From Synechococcus sp. CCY 0621 (GTDB taxonomy: Bacteria; Cyanobacteriota; Cyanobacteriia; PCC-6307; Cyanobiaceae), in the NCBI RefSeq assembly GCF_019038465.1, contig NZ_JAFKRH010000015.1, forward strand, positions 1 to 64,000: a DNA stretch of 64,000 nt, in the 5' to 3' direction. Under the pieces are notes generated by a model. It had not been told where the DNA came from. It saw nothing but the letters and a program-made list of their open reading frames with translations, and made no database searches. Positions within the stretch are counted from its first letter, which is position 1. The number at the start of each line of letters is the position of its first letter. Below are positions 52,943-62,967 of this stretch, in pieces. A program made the translations under genes and the position numbers.

Positions 52943-54940
52943 ATGGCCTCCCTGTTCACCGTTGACCACGTCACCCAGACCTTTAAACTGCCTGGCGGCG
53001 GGGCCTATGTAGCCCTCCGAGATATTTTTCTCACTATTGCCGAAGGCGAGTTCATCTCGCTCGTCGGCCACTCTGGCTGCGGGAAATCCACACTCCTCAA
53101 CCTTCTCGCAGGTCTCACCAGTGCCACCCAGGGTGGCATTCTGATGAACGGCAGAGAAGTCACCGATCCAGGCCCCGATCGGATGGTGGTTTTCCAGAAT
53201 TACTCCCTGCTGCCATGGCTCACGGTTCGAGAGAACATAGCCCTTGGCGTGGACAACGTGATCGCCTCCAAGGATCGTCGGGAACGGGACTCGATCATTG
53301 AGCACCACATCCAGTTGGTGGGGCTGAAGGCCGCCGCCGATAAGTATCCCAGGGAAATCTCAGGAGGGATGAAACAACGGGTCGCCATCGCCCGTGCCCT
53401 GGCCCTGAGGCCGAAGCTCCTGCTGCTTGATGAGCCCTTTGGAGCGCTCGACGCCCTGACAAGGGGCAATCTTCAGGAACAGCTGATGCAGATCTGCCAG
53501 GAGGCGAAGGTCACCTCCTTGATGGTCACCCACGACGTGGACGAAGCTTTGCTGCTCTCCGACCGGGTGGTGCTGATGACCAATGGGCCCGAAGCCCACA
53601 TCGATCAGATCATCGAGGTGCCCCTGCCCCGGCCCCGCACCCAGCTGAATGTGGTGGAGCATCCCCGCTACTACGCCCTGCGCGCGGAGATCGTGGGATT
53701 CCTGTCGGAACAGCGCCGGGCCAGGCAGACGCGCCTCAAGCCCGCGGATCCCATCGCCAGCAACGGCCTGGAGAAGGTGAATCTGGAGCTCGGCTTCATC
53801 CCTCTCACCGACTGCCTCCCCCTGGTGGTGGCCCAGGAGATGGGGTTCTTCGCCAGGCATGGCCTGAGCCAGGTGCGCCTGCGGCGCGAAAGCAACTGGA
53901 AAACCCTGGAGACCCACGTCCGCCAGAACGTTCTCGATGGGGCCCTGATGGTGGCCGGGATGCCCATCGCCATGACCCTCGGCTTCAACGACCAGGAGCC
54001 CCTGCCGATGGTGAGTGCCCTCACCTTGAGCTGCAACGGCAATGCCATCACCCTGCACCGCCGTTTTCACGAGGCCGGGGTGACCACCCTGGCCGAGTTC
54101 AAAGACTGGATCGACGCCCACCCGAACACCAAGCCGGTGCTCGCCATGGTGCATCCGGCCTCCATGCACAATTTGATCCTGCGCGCCTGGCTGGCCTCGG
54201 CGGGGATCCATCCCGAACGCGACGTGGAGCTGCTGGTGATCCCACCGCCCCAGATGGTGGCCGCCCTGAAGGCGGGCACCATTGATGGCTACTGCGTCGG
54301 CGAACCCTGGAACTCCCGCGCCGTGCTGGAAGGCCTCGGCACGGTGATCGCCACCGATGTGGAGCTCTGGAATGGCCATTGCGAGAAGGTGCTGGGGGTG
54401 AGAGAGGCCTGGGCGGCCGCCTACCCCCGCACCCACCAGGCCCTGGTGCAGGCGCTGCTGGAGGCCTGCCGCTACTGCGACGACCCGGCCCACCGCGACG
54501 AACTGGCCGAGCTGCTGTCCCAGAGCCAGTACGTGGGCACCGATGTGGCGACGATCCGGCCGGGTCTCATCGATGCCTACGACCGCGGCACCGGCGCACC
54601 CACGGTCATGCCGTCGTTCAACCGCTTCTTCGGCCCCGAGGTCAACGAACCCAACCCGGCTGATGCGGTCTGGATCCTGAGCCAGCTTGGGCGCTGGGGC
54701 CTGACCAGCTTCCCCAGCAACTGGCAGGAGGTGGCTGATCGGGTGCAGGACCGCGCCCTGTTCCGCAGCGCCGCCGCCGCCCTGGGGTTGCCGACCACAG
54801 CGCAGCCCCCCTCACCGGTTGCGGCCTTCAACGGTGATCGCCTCGACCCGGTCGATCCCCTGGGTTACCTCGACCTCTTGGCCGTCAAGGGCCAGGTGAC
54901 GGTGGCCCCGGCGCCACTGTCCGCACCGGCCAGCCGCTGA
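52943..54940 (+). CDS. nrtC: Nitrate ABC transporter ATPase with NrtA-like regulatory domain NrtC
   Basis: A 665-residue two-domain protein. The ATPase (~1-255) has Walker A GHSGCGKS, signature SGGMKQRVAIARAL and Walker B LLLLDEPFGALD. The C-terminal half (~278-655) resembles NrtA (LGFIPLTDCLPLVVAQEMGF, then GTIDGYCVGEPWN) and acts as the regulatory domain that senses nitrogen status in NrtC/CmpC proteins. The length matches cyanobacterial NrtC. Confidence 0.96.
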   Translation: MASLFTVDHVTQTFKLPGGGAYVALRDIFLTIAEGEFISLVGHSGCGKSTLLNLLAGLTSATQGGILMNGREVTDPGPDRMVVFQNYSLLPWLTVRENIALGVDNVIASKDRRERDSIIEHHIQLVGLKAAADKYPREISGGMKQRVAIARALALRPKLLLLDEPFGALDALTRGNLQEQLMQICQEAKVTSLMVTHDVDEALLLSDRVVLMTNGPEAHIDQIIEVPLPRPRTQLNVVEHPRYYALRAEIVGFLSEQRRARQTRLKPADPIASNGLEKVNLELGFIPLTDCLPLVVAQEMGFFARHGLSQVRLRRESNWKTLETHVRQNVLDGALMVAGMPIAMTLGFNDQEPLPMVSALTLSCNGNAITLHRRFHEAGVTTLAEFKDWIDAHPNTKPVLAMVHPASMHNLILRAWLASAGIHPERDVELLVIPPPQMVAALKAGTIDGYCVGEPWNSRAVLEGLGTVIATDVELWNGHCEKVLGVREAWAAAYPRTHQALVQALLEACRYCDDPAHRDELAELLSQSQYVGTDVATIRPGLIDAYDRGTGAPTVMPSFNRFFGPEVNEPNPADAVWILSQLGRWGLTSFPSNWQEVADRVQDRALFRSAAAALGLPTTAQPPSPVAAFNGDRLDPVDPLGYLDLLAVKGQVTVAPAPLSAPASR

Positions 54941-54973
54941 CAGCCCCTCGCTTCCCCTTCCCCCTTCGCCTGC

Positions 54974-55807
54974 ATGCAGACCCTGACGTCGGCCCCATCC
55001 AGCCAAGCCGTTTCCAATGAACCGTTCCTGGTGATCGATGGGGTCAGCAAGGTGTACCCCACCCCGAAGGGGCCCTACACCGTGCTCGACAACATCAGCC
55101 TGGAGGTGGCGGAGGGGGAATTCATCTGTGTGATCGGCCATTCCGGTTGCGGCAAATCCACCCTGCTCGATCTGGTGTCCGGCTTCGGCCAGCCCACCCG
55201 CGGAGAGGTGAGGCTGGAGTCGGTGCCGATCCGCGAACCCGGTCCCGACCGGATGGTGGTGTTTCAGAACTATTCGCTGCTGCCCTGGATGTCGGCAGCG
55301 GAGAACGTCGCCCTGGCCGTGAACAACGTGTTCCCACATCTCAAGCGCAACGGCGGTGCCCGCACCATCGTCGACAGCCACCTGGCCATGGTGGGGCTCA
55401 GTGAGGCGGCCGATAAGAAACCGGGCAGTCTGTCGGGGGGAATGAAGCAACGGGTCTCGATCGCCCGGGCCCTGGCCCTGCAGCCCAAGGTGCTGATCCT
55501 CGATGAGCCCTTCGGGGCCCTTGATCCGATCACCAAGGAGGAGCTGCAGGAAGAGCTGCTCAAGATCTGGCAGGAGCACAAGGTGACCGTGCTGATGATC
55601 ACCCACTCGATCGATGAGGCCCTGTTCCTTGCTGACCGGGTCGTGATGATGACCAACGGCCCGGCGGCGACGATCGGCGAGATCCTCGAGCTGCCCTTCC
55701 CCCGGCCCCGGCAGCGGTCCCAGCTGATGGAGATGCCGGAGTACTACGACTACCGCAACCGCGCCCTGGACTTCCTTTACCGCCGTTTCGCCCATGATGA
55801 CCAGTGA
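54974..55807 (+). CDS. nrtD: Nitrate ABC transporter ATPase NrtD
   Basis: A 277-residue ATPase with Walker A GHSGCGKS, QNYSLLPWM Q-loop, signature SGGMKQRVSIARAL and Walker B LILDEPFGALD. It is the second ATPase of the asymmetric NrtCD pair. Its TGA overlaps the GTG of the Crp-type regulator (GTGA, 55804-55807). Confidence 0.95.
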   Translation: MQTLTSAPSSQAVSNEPFLVIDGVSKVYPTPKGPYTVLDNISLEVAEGEFICVIGHSGCGKSTLLDLVSGFGQPTRGEVRLESVPIREPGPDRMVVFQNYSLLPWMSAAENVALAVNNVFPHLKRNGGARTIVDSHLAMVGLSEAADKKPGSLSGGMKQRVSIARALALQPKVLILDEPFGALDPITKEELQEELLKIWQEHKVTVLMITHSIDEALFLADRVVMMTNGPAATIGEILELPFPRPRQRSQLMEMPEYYDYRNRALDFLYRRFAHDDQ

Positions 55808-56409
55808 GGCTGGAACGCCATGACGGGCTGACCATCGCCGAAGGCCACACCCTGCTGCTGGAACCTGCCCATCAGGATGGGGCCCGTTGTTTCCTGATCG
55901 AGCAAGGGCTGCTGAAGGTGTCGTTATCCGCGACCGACGGCCAGCCCATCACCCTGGGATTCCTCCAGGCCGGTGATCAGCTGCCCCTGGAGTTTCAGCG
56001 GAGAGCCACCATGCACCTGGAAGCCATCACCTCCGTTCTGCTGAGCGATTGCGGCGCGGAAGCCCCCCAGCCAGGGCAGCACAGCCTCAACGACTGGGCC
56101 GTGGATCTGCTGCTGATCCGCCGTCTGACCACGGCAGAGCAACGACTCACGGCCCTGCTGCGATTGCTGGCCGAACGCATCGGCCGTCGGCAGAAGGACT
56201 GGTATGTGCTGCCCATCCAGCTCACCCACGCCCAGATCGCCGATCTGATCGGACACACAAGAGTGACGGTCACACAGCAGTTTTCAAATCTCCGCCGTGC
56301 CCGGTTGATCGAAACCTGCCGTGGCCCCACCGGTGACCTGCGGTTGGCGCCGGGACTGGTGGAGCCGATAGCCACCGACTTAGTGGCTGGGCTGGGGCCG
56401 ATCGGCTGA
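55804..56409 (+). CDS. Crp/Fnr-family transcriptional regulator
   Basis: A 201-residue protein. A cupin-like N-terminal sensor (FLIEQGLLKVSLSATDGQPI) and dimer helix precede a Crp-type winged helix (LTHAQIADLIGHTRVTVTQQ, then FSNLRRARLI). It is in the same superfamily as NtcA but is clearly not NtcA: its sensor is shorter and its recognition helix differs. Translational coupling to nrtD makes it a likely local regulator of nitrate uptake or of the narB gene that it overlaps by 30 bp. Confidence 0.82.
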   Translation: MRLERHDGLTIAEGHTLLLEPAHQDGARCFLIEQGLLKVSLSATDGQPITLGFLQAGDQLPLEFQRRATMHLEAITSVLLSDCGAEAPQPGQHSLNDWAVDLLLIRRLTTAEQRLTALLRLLAERIGRRQKDWYVLPIQLTHAQIADLIGHTRVTVTQQFSNLRRARLIETCRGPTGDLRLAPGLVEPIATDLVAGLGPIG

Positions 56410-58614
56410 GGGGTCACTGGCGGCCGACGGCTGCGCCATTGAAGACGCCGCCACCGTCGAAGACCCCACGATCGGCTTCAGCGTCACGGCGGCGGCCTTG
56501 AGTTCCGGTTGCTGGGAGATCGGGCAGCCCAGTTCATGCATCAGTCGGTTGGCCTCACAGGCCTGTTCCTGGGCCGCTCCCCAGTGCATCGGCAGAAACA
56601 CCGTGCCCTGCCGGATGCGGTCGGTGATTCGCACTTTTGCCGTCACGGCCCCCCGGCGGGAGCGCACCTCCGCCCTGCCGCCATCGACCAATCCATGCCG
56701 CCGGGCGTCAGCGGGGTTCACCTCCAGCAGCGGCTCGGGATGGGGCCGCAGCAACCGCTCGACGTGGGCGGTGCGGGTCATGGTGTGCCACTGCTCCAGG
56801 TAGCGGCCGACGGTGAGCACCAGGGGGTAGTCGCCATCGGGGGGTTCGCCCAGGCCCATGGGCTGCTCGCTGATCAACCGGGCCCGACCGGAGGCTGTGG
56901 GGAAACGGCCGGAGGTGTGCAGGCGCGGGGCACCCCCACCCGGGCAGGTGCCAGTGGAGAACGGCCATTGCTGGGGGCCGTGCTCCTGAAGCAGGCCATG
57001 GCTCAGCCCACTCAGATCGCACACCCGGTCCCTGGTGATGGCGACGAACTCGGCAAACACGTCCGCCGAGGAGCCATAGCTGAACTGGTCCTGGAAGCCC
57101 AGGCGCCGGCCCAGCTCGGCGAAGATCGCCCAGTCGGGTCGGGCCTCCCCAGGGGGCGCACGAAAGGCCGGGCAGTACGTGACGCGGCGCTCGGAATTGG
57201 TCATCACCCCGGCCTTCTCACTCCACTGCGCCGCCGGCAACACCAGGTGGGCGATGGCGGCCGTCTCGGTGCCGGCGTAGGCCTCGTTGAGCACCACCAT
57301 CGGGCAGCGGGCCACGGCGGCCCGCACCCGATCGAGCCAGGGCAGGCTCACCAGCGGATTGGTGGCCGCCACCCACCAGAGCCCCAGGGCATCCCGCTCC
57401 ATCGCCTCGATCTGCTCCCACACGGTGAGCCCCGATTCCGGTGCAATGGCCCCGGGGGCCAGGCCCCAGTGCTGTTCCAGCTCGGCGCGGTGCCCGGCAT
57501 CGGTGACATAGCGGTAGCCCGGCAGCAGCCGGGCCAGGCCACCGGCTTCCCGGCCCCCCATGGCATTGGGCTGGCCGGTGAGCGAAAAGGGCCCCGCACC
57601 GGGCCGGCCGATCTGGCCGCTGACCAGATGCAGGTTGATGATCCCGGCCACGGTGGCGGTGCCCTCCACGCTCTGGTTCACCCCCATCGACCAGAGACTG
57701 AGGACCGCACGGCTCTCGGCCCAGCGGGCCGCGAGTTGGCGCAGCTGCTGCTCTTCGATGCCACAGAACCGGCTCACCCGCTCGGGCGTCCAGCCCGCCC
57801 AGAGCTCCTGCAGCGCCTCGAAACCCTCGGTGGACGCCTGCACATAGGTCCGGTCCACCCCGCCCCGCTCCAGCAGCAGGTGGCCGAGGCCGTGCAGCAG
57901 GGCCAGATCGGTGCCGGGACGGATCGCCAGATGCAGGTCGGCCGCGTCGCTGGTGGCCGTGGCGCGCGGATCCACCACCACGATCTGCAGGGCCTGCTTC
58001 TGCTTGCGCTTGCGCTTCAGCAGGCGCTGGAACAGCACCGGATGGCACTCGGCCGTGTTGGTGCCGATCAACAGCACCGTGTCGGCCTGATCCAGATCGT
58101 CGTAGCAACAGGGGGGGCCATCGGAGCCGAAACTGCGCACATAGCCCGACACGGCCGAACTCATGCACAGGCGCGAGTTGGCATCGAAGTTGTTGCTGCC
58201 GAGCGCCCCCTTGATCAGTTTGTTGGCGACGTAATAGTCCTCGGTCAGGAACTGCCCGGAGCCATACATCGCGAGTCCGGAGGGGCCCTTCTCGGCCAGG
58301 GTGCGGCGCACCTGGGCCTCCAGCAGCTCAAAGGCCCGATCCCAGCTGATCGGCGCGAAGGACTGGTCGGTGCGCTGCCGATAGAGGGGGGTGGTGAGCC
58401 GGTTGCGGTGCAGGGTCTCGCCCACGGTGGCCCCCTTGACGCAGACCTGCCCCAGGGAGGAGGGGTGGTGGCGGTCGCCCCGGGCCGTCCAGGTCGCCCC
58501 ACCTCCCGCCGCCGCCGGGGGCTTCATCTCCAGACCGCAGCCCACACCGCAGTAGGGGCACTGGGCCCGGGCCGGGCCGTCGGAGGGGGAGGGAGACGTG
58601 GCGGGTTGGCTCAA
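56380..58614 (-). CDS. narB: Ferredoxin-dependent assimilatory nitrate reductase
   Basis: A 744-residue molybdopterin oxidoreductase. The N-terminal 4Fe-4S ligands are C19, C22, C26 and C58 (CPYCGVGC and GQVCVKG). The Mo ligand is C150 in SRLCMSSA. The MGD-binding blocks are SMGVNQSVEGTATVAGIINL, LTGQPNAMGGREAGG and the C-terminal dinucleotide domain (GRYLEQWHTMTRT). It reduces nitrate to nitrite with ferredoxin electrons in the cytoplasm. It runs opposite to nrtABCD, unlike the nirA-nrtABCD-narB operon order of model strains. Confidence 0.96.
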   Translation of the reverse strand: MSQPATSPSPSDGPARAQCPYCGVGCGLEMKPPAAAGGGATWTARGDRHHPSSLGQVCVKGATVGETLHRNRLTTPLYRQRTDQSFAPISWDRAFELLEAQVRRTLAEKGPSGLAMYGSGQFLTEDYYVANKLIKGALGSNNFDANSRLCMSSAVSGYVRSFGSDGPPCCYDDLDQADTVLLIGTNTAECHPVLFQRLLKRKRKQKQALQIVVVDPRATATSDAADLHLAIRPGTDLALLHGLGHLLLERGGVDRTYVQASTEGFEALQELWAGWTPERVSRFCGIEEQQLRQLAARWAESRAVLSLWSMGVNQSVEGTATVAGIINLHLVSGQIGRPGAGPFSLTGQPNAMGGREAGGLARLLPGYRYVTDAGHRAELEQHWGLAPGAIAPESGLTVWEQIEAMERDALGLWWVAATNPLVSLPWLDRVRAAVARCPMVVLNEAYAGTETAAIAHLVLPAAQWSEKAGVMTNSERRVTYCPAFRAPPGEARPDWAIFAELGRRLGFQDQFSYGSSADVFAEFVAITRDRVCDLSGLSHGLLQEHGPQQWPFSTGTCPGGGAPRLHTSGRFPTASGRARLISEQPMGLGEPPDGDYPLVLTVGRYLEQWHTMTRTAHVERLLRPHPEPLLEVNPADARRHGLVDGGRAEVRSRRGAVTAKVRITDRIRQGTVFLPMHWGAAQEQACEANRLMHELGCPISQQPELKAAAVTLKPIVGSSTVAASSMAQPSAASDPSADRPQPSH

Positions 58615-58678
58615 GACGGCGTTCGGGCGTCAGCGGCGGCCGCCACCATCACCACCCTGGCTGGAATGACGAGCTTAA

Positions 58679-59347
58679 GTGAGCGTCACGACGTCTTCCC
58701 GTGAGAGCCCTGCCGTGACAACGCTTCAGAACGGCCCCACCGCCATCCCCACCGGCACCGCCGAGGTGGTGCTGATTCGCCACGGCGAAACGGCATGGAG
58801 CCTCTCGGGCCAGCACACCGGCAGCACCGACATCCCCCTCACCGCGCGGGGGGAGGCGGCCGCCCGCGGGCTGGCGCCGCTCCTGGCGGTGAGCCCCTTC
58901 TCCCTGGTGCTGTCCAGCCCTCTGCAACGGGCCCGCCGCACCTGCGAGCTGGCGGGCCTGGCCGGACAGGCCTGCCTGGAGCCCGATCTGGTCGAATGGA
59001 ACTACGGGGCCTACGAAGGTCTGACGAACAGGGAGATTCAGCGGGATCGGCCGGGCTGGATGGTGTTCCGTGATGGCTGTCCCGACGGGGAGAGTCCCGC
59101 CCAGGTGGGGGAACGGGTCGACAGGGTGATCCGGCGCCTGCAGCAGAGCGGCGGCCGGGTGGCCCTGTTCGCCCACGGGCATCTGCTGCGGGTGTTCGTG
59201 GCCCGCTGGATCGGGCTGCCGCCCGGCCACGGCGCCCACTTCCTGCTCGACACCGCCACGCTCACGGTCCTCTCCGACTACCGCGGCCTGCCGGCCGTGA
59301 AGTGCTGGAACGCCCCCACATCCGGGCCGTGGATGTCGGATTCCTGA
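58679..59347 (+). CDS. Histidine phosphatase family protein
   Basis: A 222-residue protein. The catalytic RHGE lies in VLIRHGETAWSLSGQHTGST, the second His is in FAHGHLLRVFVARWIG, and SSPLQRARRTCELAG and WNYGAYEGL fit the branch 1 acid phosphatase/phosphoglycerate mutase fold. The substrate is unknown. GTG starts at 58679 or 58715 are possible. It is divergent from narB, 64 bp apart. Confidence 0.88.
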   Translation: MSVTTSSRESPAVTTLQNGPTAIPTGTAEVVLIRHGETAWSLSGQHTGSTDIPLTARGEAAARGLAPLLAVSPFSLVLSSPLQRARRTCELAGLAGQACLEPDLVEWNYGAYEGLTNREIQRDRPGWMVFRDGCPDGESPAQVGERVDRVIRRLQQSGGRVALFAHGHLLRVFVARWIGLPPGHGAHFLLDTATLTVLSDYRGLPAVKCWNAPTSGPWMSDS

Positions 59348-59424
59348 CCCCCCCGGAGCAGAGCCGTTGATTTACCAACTTTTTAACGAGGGCAGGCGAA
59401 AGTTGAACTCACAGCCCCCTGCAT

Positions 59425-61863
59425 GTGACGGCCATGACCATCTCGACGATGGCCCCCTTTGAGGCCCTGGCCATGACGCCGGAACTGGAGCAGGAGCTGT
59501 CCCTGATCGATGCCTGGTGGCGCGCCGCCAACTATCTGGCCGTTGGAATGATCTATCTGCGGGACAACCCGTTGCTCGCCCAGCCGCTGCGCCATGAGCA
59601 CGTCAAGGCACGGCTGCTGGGGCACTGGGGCTCCTCCCCCGGCCAGGCCTTCCTCTGGGCCCATGCCAACCGGGTGATCCGCCGCCACGACCTCGACATG
59701 ATCTACCTGTCGGGACCGGGGCACGGCGCCCCGGGGGTGCTTGGCCCCACCTATCTCGATGGCAGCTACAGCGAGGTGTATCCGGACAAAAGCCAGGACG
59801 CTGAAGGGATGCGGCGCTTCTTCAAGCAGTTTTCCTTCCCCGGCCACATCGGCAGCCACTGCACCCCGGAAACCCCCGGTTCGATCCACGAAGGCGGCGA
59901 ACTCGGCTACGTGCTCTCGCACGCCTGCGGGGCGGTGTTCGACAACCCCAACCTGATCGCCCTGGCCTGCGTGGGTGATGGCGAAGCCGAGACCGGCCCC
60001 CTGGCCACCTCCTGGCACATCAACAAGTTCCTCAATCCGATCGGCGACGGGGCGGTGCTGCCGGTGTTGCACCTGAACGGCTACAAGATCGCCAACCCCA
60101 CCCTGCTGGCCCGCATTCCCCACGAGGAACTGGCCAGCCTGATGCGCGGTTACGGCTGGGAGCCGATCTTCGTCGAGGGGCACGAGCCGATGGCCATGCA
60201 CCGGGCCATGGCCGCCGCCATGGACCAGGCGACCGGGCGCATCCTGCAGATCCGCGCCGAGGCCCGCGCCAGCGGCGAGGCGGTCCGCCCTGCCTGGCCG
60301 ATGATCGTGCTGCGCTCGCCCAAGGGCTGGACCGGACCGGCCTCCCTGCACGGCAAGAAGCTGGAGGGGTTCTGGCGCTCCCACCAGGTACCCCTGGCCG
60401 TGCCGAACACCGATCCGGAACAGCTGCAGCTGCTGGAGGAGTGGCTCAGGAGCTACCGGCCAGAGGAGCTGTTCGACGCGCACGGCACCCTGCGGCCTGA
60501 CCTGCAGGCGCTCTCTCCGCAGGGGAACCGGCGGATGGGCTCCAACCCCCACGCCAACGGCGGCCTGCTCCGCCGCAAGCTGCAGTTCCCACCCCTGGAG
60601 GACTACGCGGTGCAGGTGGTGGCCCCCGGCGCCACGGAGGAGGAGAACACCTACCCCCTCGGCGAACTGCTGCGCGACATCATCCGCGCCAATCCCACCT
60701 CCATGCGGGTGTTCGGCCCCGACGAAACCGCCTCCAACCGTCTGCAGGCCATCTACGAGGTCAGCAAGAAGGTGTGGATGGAGGAGTTCCTCCCTGAAGA
60801 CCTCAACGGCAGCGAACTGGCCCGCAGCGGACGGGTGGTGGAGATGCTCAGCGAGCACACCCTGGTGGGAATGATGGAGGGCTACCTGCTCACGGGGCGC
60901 TACGGCTTCTTCCACACCTACGAGGCCTTCGCCCATGTGATCGCCTCGATGTTCAACCAGCACGCCAAATGGTTGGAATCCTGCCTGCTGCATGCCACCT
61001 GGCGGGCCCCGATCGGCCCCTGGAACTGCCTGATCTCCTCCACGGTGTGGCGGCAGGACCACAACGGTTTCACCCACCAGGACCCCGGCTTCATCGACCT
61101 GGCCGGCAACAAGAGCGGTGACGTGGTGCGGGTGTACCTGCCGGCCGATGCCAACTGCCTGCTGGCGGTGGCGGAGGAGGCCCTGCAGGAAACCAATGTC
61201 TGCAACATCATCGTCTCCGACAAGCAGAAGCACCTGCAGTACTTCACCCTGGAGCAGGCCCGGCGCCATGTGGCCAAGGGGGTCAGCATCGTCGGCTGGG
61301 CCAGCAACGACGACTGCGGCGCCACTCCGGATGAGCCGGATGTGGTGATGGCCTGCGCCGGCGACATCCCCACCAAGGAGACGCTGGCGGCGGTGGAGAT
61401 CCTGCACCGGGAGATCCCCAGCCTGCGGATCCGGGTGATCAACGTGGTCAAGCTGTTCGCCCTCACCGAGCCGAACGAACATCCCCACGGCCTCAGCGAC
61501 CGGGACTTCGACACCCTGTTCACCACCGACCGGCCGGTGATCTTCAACTTCCACGGCTACCCCTGGCTGATCCACCGTCTCACCTACCGCCGCACCAACC
61601 ACGCCAACATCCATGTGCGCGGGTACAAGGAGAAGGGCAACATCAACACGCCCCTGGAACTGGCGATGAACAACCAGATCGACCGCTTCAATCTGGTCAT
61701 CGACGTCGTCAACCGGGTGCCCTTCCTGCGCTCCCGCGCCGCCCACGTCAAGGAACGGATGCAGGACGCGATCCTGTCCCACCGGGCCTACGCCCACACC
61801 CACGGCACCGATGCCCCGGAAGTGACCGACTGGCGCTGGAACCCGCCCGCCGCCACGCACTGA
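59425..61863 (+). CDS. xfp: Xylulose-5-phosphate/fructose-6-phosphate phosphoketolase
   Basis: An 812-residue thiamine diphosphate enzyme. Blocks include [60 protein letters not shown] and [20 protein letters not shown]. Xfp cleaves xylulose 5-phosphate or fructose 6-phosphate with phosphate to acetyl phosphate plus a triose or erythrose phosphate. The start is GTG 59425 or ATG 59434. Its TGA overlaps the ackA ATG (TGATG), so acetyl phosphate goes straight to acetate kinase. Confidence 0.95.
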   Translation: MTAMTISTMAPFEALAMTPELEQELSLIDAWWRAANYLAVGMIYLRDNPLLAQPLRHEHVKARLLGHWGSSPGQAFLWAHANRVIRRHDLDMIYLSGPGHGAPGVLGPTYLDGSYSEVYPDKSQDAEGMRRFFKQFSFPGHIGSHCTPETPGSIHEGGELGYVLSHACGAVFDNPNLIALACVGDGEAETGPLATSWHINKFLNPIGDGAVLPVLHLNGYKIANPTLLARIPHEELASLMRGYGWEPIFVEGHEPMAMHRAMAAAMDQATGRILQIRAEARASGEAVRPAWPMIVLRSPKGWTGPASLHGKKLEGFWRSHQVPLAVPNTDPEQLQLLEEWLRSYRPEELFDAHGTLRPDLQALSPQGNRRMGSNPHANGGLLRRKLQFPPLEDYAVQVVAPGATEEENTYPLGELLRDIIRANPTSMRVFGPDETASNRLQAIYEVSKKVWMEEFLPEDLNGSELARSGRVVEMLSEHTLVGMMEGYLLTGRYGFFHTYEAFAHVIASMFNQHAKWLESCLLHATWRAPIGPWNCLISSTVWRQDHNGFTHQDPGFIDLAGNKSGDVVRVYLPADANCLLAVAEEALQETNVCNIIVSDKQKHLQYFTLEQARRHVAKGVSIVGWASNDDCGATPDEPDVVMACAGDIPTKETLAAVEILHREIPSLRIRVINVVKLFALTEPNEHPHGLSDRDFDTLFTTDRPVIFNFHGYPWLIHRLTYRRTNHANIHVRGYKEKGNINTPLELAMNNQIDRFNLVIDVVNRVPFLRSRAAHVKERMQDAILSHRAYAHTHGTDAPEVTDWRWNPPAATH

Positions 61864-62963
61864 TGGCGCCCCCCCCCTCCGCGGACTCGCCGGCGGCGGG
61901 GGAGGTGCTGGTGCTGAACGCCGGCAGCTCCAGCCTCAAAGTGTCGGTGCACGGGCGCGGCGGGGATCGCCTCTGGAGCGACCAGCGCAGCTGGAGCGTC
62001 GCCGCCGCCGAAGACACTGAGGCGGTGCTGGACGCCTGGCTGCCAGAAGCCCTGGCCGCGTGGGGGGATGGGCTGATCCGCGCCGGCCACCGGGTGGTCC
62101 ATGGTGGCGAGCGCTTCACCGCCCCCATCCGGCTGGATGCGGCGGTGCTGGAGGTGCTGGAGGGACTGGTGCCCCTGGCTCCCTTGCACAACGGTCCGGC
62201 CCTGCGGGTGATGCGCTGGCTGAGCGGCTGGAAGCCCGCGATCGAGCAGTGGGCCTGCTTCGACACGGCCTTCCACAGCACCCTGCCGCCGGAGGCCCGC
62301 ACCTACGCGATCCCGGCCCGCTGGCGCAGCGAGGGCCTGCGCCGCTTCGGTTTCCACGGCCTCAACCATCAGCACGTGGCCGAAACCGTGGCCCGCCGCG
62401 CTCAAGCCGAGGGCCGCCCCGATGCCCCCGGCGGCGAAGCCCTGCGGCTGATCAGCTGCCACCTCGGCGCCGGCTGCTCCCTCTGCGCCATCCGGGGCGG
62501 GCGCAGCATCGCCACCACGATGGGCTACACCCCAATGGAGGGCCTGGTGATGGCCACCCGCAGCGGTTCGGTGGATCCGGGGCTGTTGCTGCACCGGCTG
62601 CGCCGGGGGGCCACGGTGGAGGGGCTCGCCCAGGACCTGCAGCAGGAGAGCGGCCTGCTGGGCCTCTCGGAGCTGAGTCCGAGCATGAAGGACCTGCGCC
62701 TGGCCGCCGCCGACGGTCATGGCGGGGCCCAGCTCGCCATCGCGGTGTTCCGCCACCAGCTGCTGCAGGGGATCGGGGCCATGGCCGCCAGCCTGGGGGG
62801 GGTCGACGTGGTGGCCCTCACCGGCGGCATCGGTCAACACGATGGCGCGCTGAAGCAGGAGCTGGAGCAGGCGCTCACCTGGCTGGGGCCCTTCGAGCTG
62901 GTGCAGGTCGCGGCCGATGAGGAGGGTGTGATCGCCCGCCACTGCGCTGCGGCGGACGCCTGA
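61863..62963 (+). CDS. ackA: Acetate kinase
   Basis: A 366-residue acetokinase. VLVLNAGSSSLKVSV, GHRVVHGGERF, LAPLHNGPAL, FDTAFHSTLPPEA, FGFHGLNHQHV and ALTGGIGQHD are the family signatures. It converts acetyl phosphate and ADP to acetate and ATP. It is about 30 residues shorter than common AckA. Coupling to xfp makes a two-step energy-yielding route used in the dark or under carbon excess. Confidence 0.94.
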   Translation: MAPPPSADSPAAGEVLVLNAGSSSLKVSVHGRGGDRLWSDQRSWSVAAAEDTEAVLDAWLPEALAAWGDGLIRAGHRVVHGGERFTAPIRLDAAVLEVLEGLVPLAPLHNGPALRVMRWLSGWKPAIEQWACFDTAFHSTLPPEARTYAIPARWRSEGLRRFGFHGLNHQHVAETVARRAQAEGRPDAPGGEALRLISCHLGAGCSLCAIRGGRSIATTMGYTPMEGLVMATRSGSVDPGLLLHRLRRGATVEGLAQDLQQESGLLGLSELSPSMKDLRLAAADGHGGAQLAIAVFRHQLLQGIGAMAASLGGVDVVALTGGIGQHDGALKQELEQALTWLGPFELVQVAADEEGVIARHCAAADA

Positions 62964-62967
62964 CGCT

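Noticed and set aside
56509-58704. 731-codon open frame antisense to narB
   Set aside because: Shadow of narB; no motif, composition dominated by Gly, Ala, Gln and His.
59383-61860. 825-codon open frame antisense to the phosphoketolase gene
   Set aside because: It mirrors a gene with full family motifs; its translation is His/Gly/Val-rich without any domain, a product of high GC at third positions.
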